Below, piece after piece: positions 21,921 to 22,894 of a DNA stretch of 22,894 nucleotides. Below the pieces are notes generated by a model that worked only from the letters and a program-made list of their open reading frames with translations, searched no databases and was not told the origin of the DNA. Source of the DNA: Candidatus Tectimicrobiota bacterium (GTDB taxonomy: Bacteria; JACPSX01); NCBI GenBank assembly GCA_016193065.1, contig JACPSX010000255.1, positions 1 to 22,894 of the forward strand. Direction: 5' to 3'. A program made the translations under genes and the position numbers. Numbering within the stretch: position 1 is the first letter of the stretch; each line of letters starts with the position of its first letter.

Positions 21921-22082
21921 TCAATTCCTTCCCCCTCGATGGGGGAAGGTGTGCAGACCGGAGTCAAGGGTAAGGGCAGGATGGGGGTGTTCTTCCAAGT
22001 CAGAGCGGAATTACCCCCAGGATTGAGGTCGTCTTCGAGGCGAGGAGTTTTTCGTTCAGGGAGTTTTCTGCGTTTGAAAGCC
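21921..22082. repeat. Second repeat family (R2), copy 2
   Basis: It opens with a perfect 9-bp hairpin, CCTTCCCCC (21927-21935) and GGGGGAAGG (21941-21949). GGATGGGGGTGTTCTTCCAA and GAGTTTTTCGTTCAGGGAG follow, matching 20751-20899. It abuts the left end of element copy G (22099). So R2 lies just right of copy F and just left of copy G. Confidence 0.75.
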
Positions 22083-22098
22083 GGAATCCTTGCGGAAA

Positions 22099-22257
22099 GG
22101 GGGACGTTGTTTCCGGGTGGACGACCTTCGTCCCCTCGATACCCTTTCCCATCACGTGATGCAGGGTCCCGAAGGCATCCAATCTTGACTTTCTGGGCAT
22201 GCCCTCTCATTACCCCTAAGGAACGCAACCTGTCAAGTTCATTCAGAAATAACGGCC
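22099..22257 (-). mobile_element. Element copy G: RAYT-derived miniature element with both ends
   Basis: About 159 bp. The left end GGGGGACGTTGTTTCCGGG is near perfect; the right end GAAATAACGGCC has drifted. The minus strand reads MPRKSRLDAFGTLHHVMGKG, then IEGTKVVHPETTSPF. This is the best-preserved transposase N-terminus of all copies, joined directly to the terminal repeat. The frame continues into R2 and stops near 22000. The stretch 22258-22431 downstream shows no gene that I recognise. Confidence 0.82.
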
Positions 22258-22431
22258 TCTGTCCTTCCCGGGCTGTTGAGTTACACCCCTCCCCGGAGGG
22301 ATACCCCTGCGCTTCACCACATCCGGTCGCCCGGATGCAGCGGGAGCCCGCTACATGGCTCTCTGGTGATTACCACGACCGGACTTCCACTGGTACGTTG
22401 TCAGTGCCTTTCAGGGCAAATGAATGCGTTG

Positions 22432-22894
22432 CTAGGTTGCCGGCCCACTATCCACTAGCCTCCATATGGCTTCCGAGTCGACATTGAATGTGACTAGCAA
22501 GTCAAGAAGCTCCCGAATTCGCGAGTACACCCCGTTCTCCCTGGTCCTAAGCGGAAACCGAATAGGACGAACACCCAAGATTTCCAAATCACGATCGAAT
22601 AGACTTCGGAACATCGCGTCTCGCTCAACCTCGTCGATCGATCGCGGCAAGAACGCAAAGTGCCTGTGCGACGACACTGGTCGCCCGAGTCGAAGAAAAC
22701 GTCGGACGTTGGGATCGGTCATCGAGCTGCCGACGAACACGCACGTCGATTGGGACAGGTATCCAATCAAGATGACGTCGGGCCACGCGTAAGGCGTGCG
22801 GGAGTGTTGGAAGTAGTCATCTTCCCCAAGGACGAGCTGGGTCACAGGGCCACCACCAAGCCTGAGATAGCCGTGCGGGTGTACAACGGGTAGC
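22432..22894 (-). CDS. SIR2-like domain protein (partial, N-terminus off the right edge)
   Basis: The frame is open to the window edge (16 more codons upstream of the GTG at 22845), so the gene starts outside. Visible parts are VVHPHGYL, then QLVLGEDDYF, YAWPDVILIGYLSQSTCVFV and GSSMTDPNVRRFLRL. This is the pattern of SIR2_2-type proteins: an HG motif, an acidic EDDY segment, and a GSSxxDPN segment at the end of the Rossmann fold. A C-terminal extension of about 85 residues follows. SIR2-like proteins of this kind often act as NAD-consuming effectors in anti-phage systems; that role here is inferred from family and island context only. About 153 residues are visible. Confidence 0.78.
   Translation of the reverse strand, partial: LPVVHPHGYLRLGGGPVTQLVLGEDDYFQHSRTPYAWPDVILIGYLSQSTCVFVGSSMTDPNVRRFLRLGRPVSSHRHFAFLPRSIDEVERDAMFRSLFDRDLEILGVRPIRFPLRTRENGVYSRIRELLDLLVTFNVDSEAIWRLVDSGPAT

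Noticed and set aside
22000-22200. A small gene with a transposase-like start (66 codons)
   Set aside because: It is the RAYT N-terminus of element copy G running into repeat R2, a remnant and not a working gene.
15053-22257. A CRISPR-like array
   Set aside because: Repeats are 100-270 bp, degenerate, 0.5-1.7 kb apart and contain transposase coding remnants. No cas genes are seen.
22258-22431. A plus-strand frame reading LPGLLSYTPPRRDTPALHHI
   Set aside because: I could not tie it to any family. It has no start with a ribosome binding site and overlaps the end of copy G. It may be another mobile-element scrap, but this cannot be supported.

Overview
The window has two very different halves. 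Positions 1 to about 14,930 are GC-rich, tightly packed core-type bacterial genes. Positions about 14,930 to 22,894 form a sparse accessory island of small toxin-antitoxin-type genes, broken genes and repeated decayed transposon pieces. The organism cannot be named from sequence alone. The paired MoeA proteins (one fused to a substrate-binding domain), the FmdB/transaldolase/glutamate dehydrogenase neighbourhood and the RAYT-type transposase remnants would fit Desulfobacterota or a related environmental lineage. That is an inference, not a demonstration.

Left arm, minus strand, in transcription order: a small membrane protein with a Cys cluster (8522), transaldolase (8221), an FmdB zinc ribbon protein (7512), glutamate dehydrogenase (7205), a LysM lytic transglycosylase (5841), a class V aminotransferase (4331), MoeA (3029) and a MoeA-PBP fusion (1673, running off the left edge). 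A near-consensus sigma70-type promoter (TTGACA, 16 nt, TATACT) at 8551-8578 drives the first gene and probably several after it.

Centre, plus strand: a metallo-beta-lactamase-fold hydrolase (8673-9314), then a six-gene block with overlapping or near-abutting ends (9411-14928). The block encodes a MoxR AAA+ ATPase, a DUF58 protein, a membrane protein, a VWA protein, a TPR protein and a second VWA protein. The order matches mxaR-S-A-C-K-L of methanol-dehydrogenase clusters and also the Bat-type operons, but no dehydrogenase gene is visible here. The likely role is ATPase-driven maturation or chaperoning of an envelope or periplasmic enzyme.

Right arm, accessory island: BrnT/BrnA, DUF2442 with a decapitated DUF4160 partner, an antitoxin with a truncated MazF/PemK toxin, AbiEi with a truncated AbiEii, an unassigned membrane ORF, a secreted Lys/Pro-rich protein with a membrane protein, a second BrnT/antitoxin pair, a DUF4258-like remnant, an IS110-type fragment, and a SIR2-like protein running off the right edge. 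Between these modules lie seven degenerate copies of one element (A-G). The element has terminal inverted repeats around GGGGACGTTGTTTC and contains the start of a RAYT/Y1 transposase gene on the minus strand. One copy (F) still has the transposase start joined to its C-terminal helix-turn-helix, showing that the family arose by internal deletion.

A recurring theme is that toxin or partner genes are truncated while the antitoxin stays intact, often close to an element copy. The best candidate for something undescribed is this RAYT-derived miniature element acting as the seam between accessory cassettes. The mxaRSACKL-like operon without its usual client is second.
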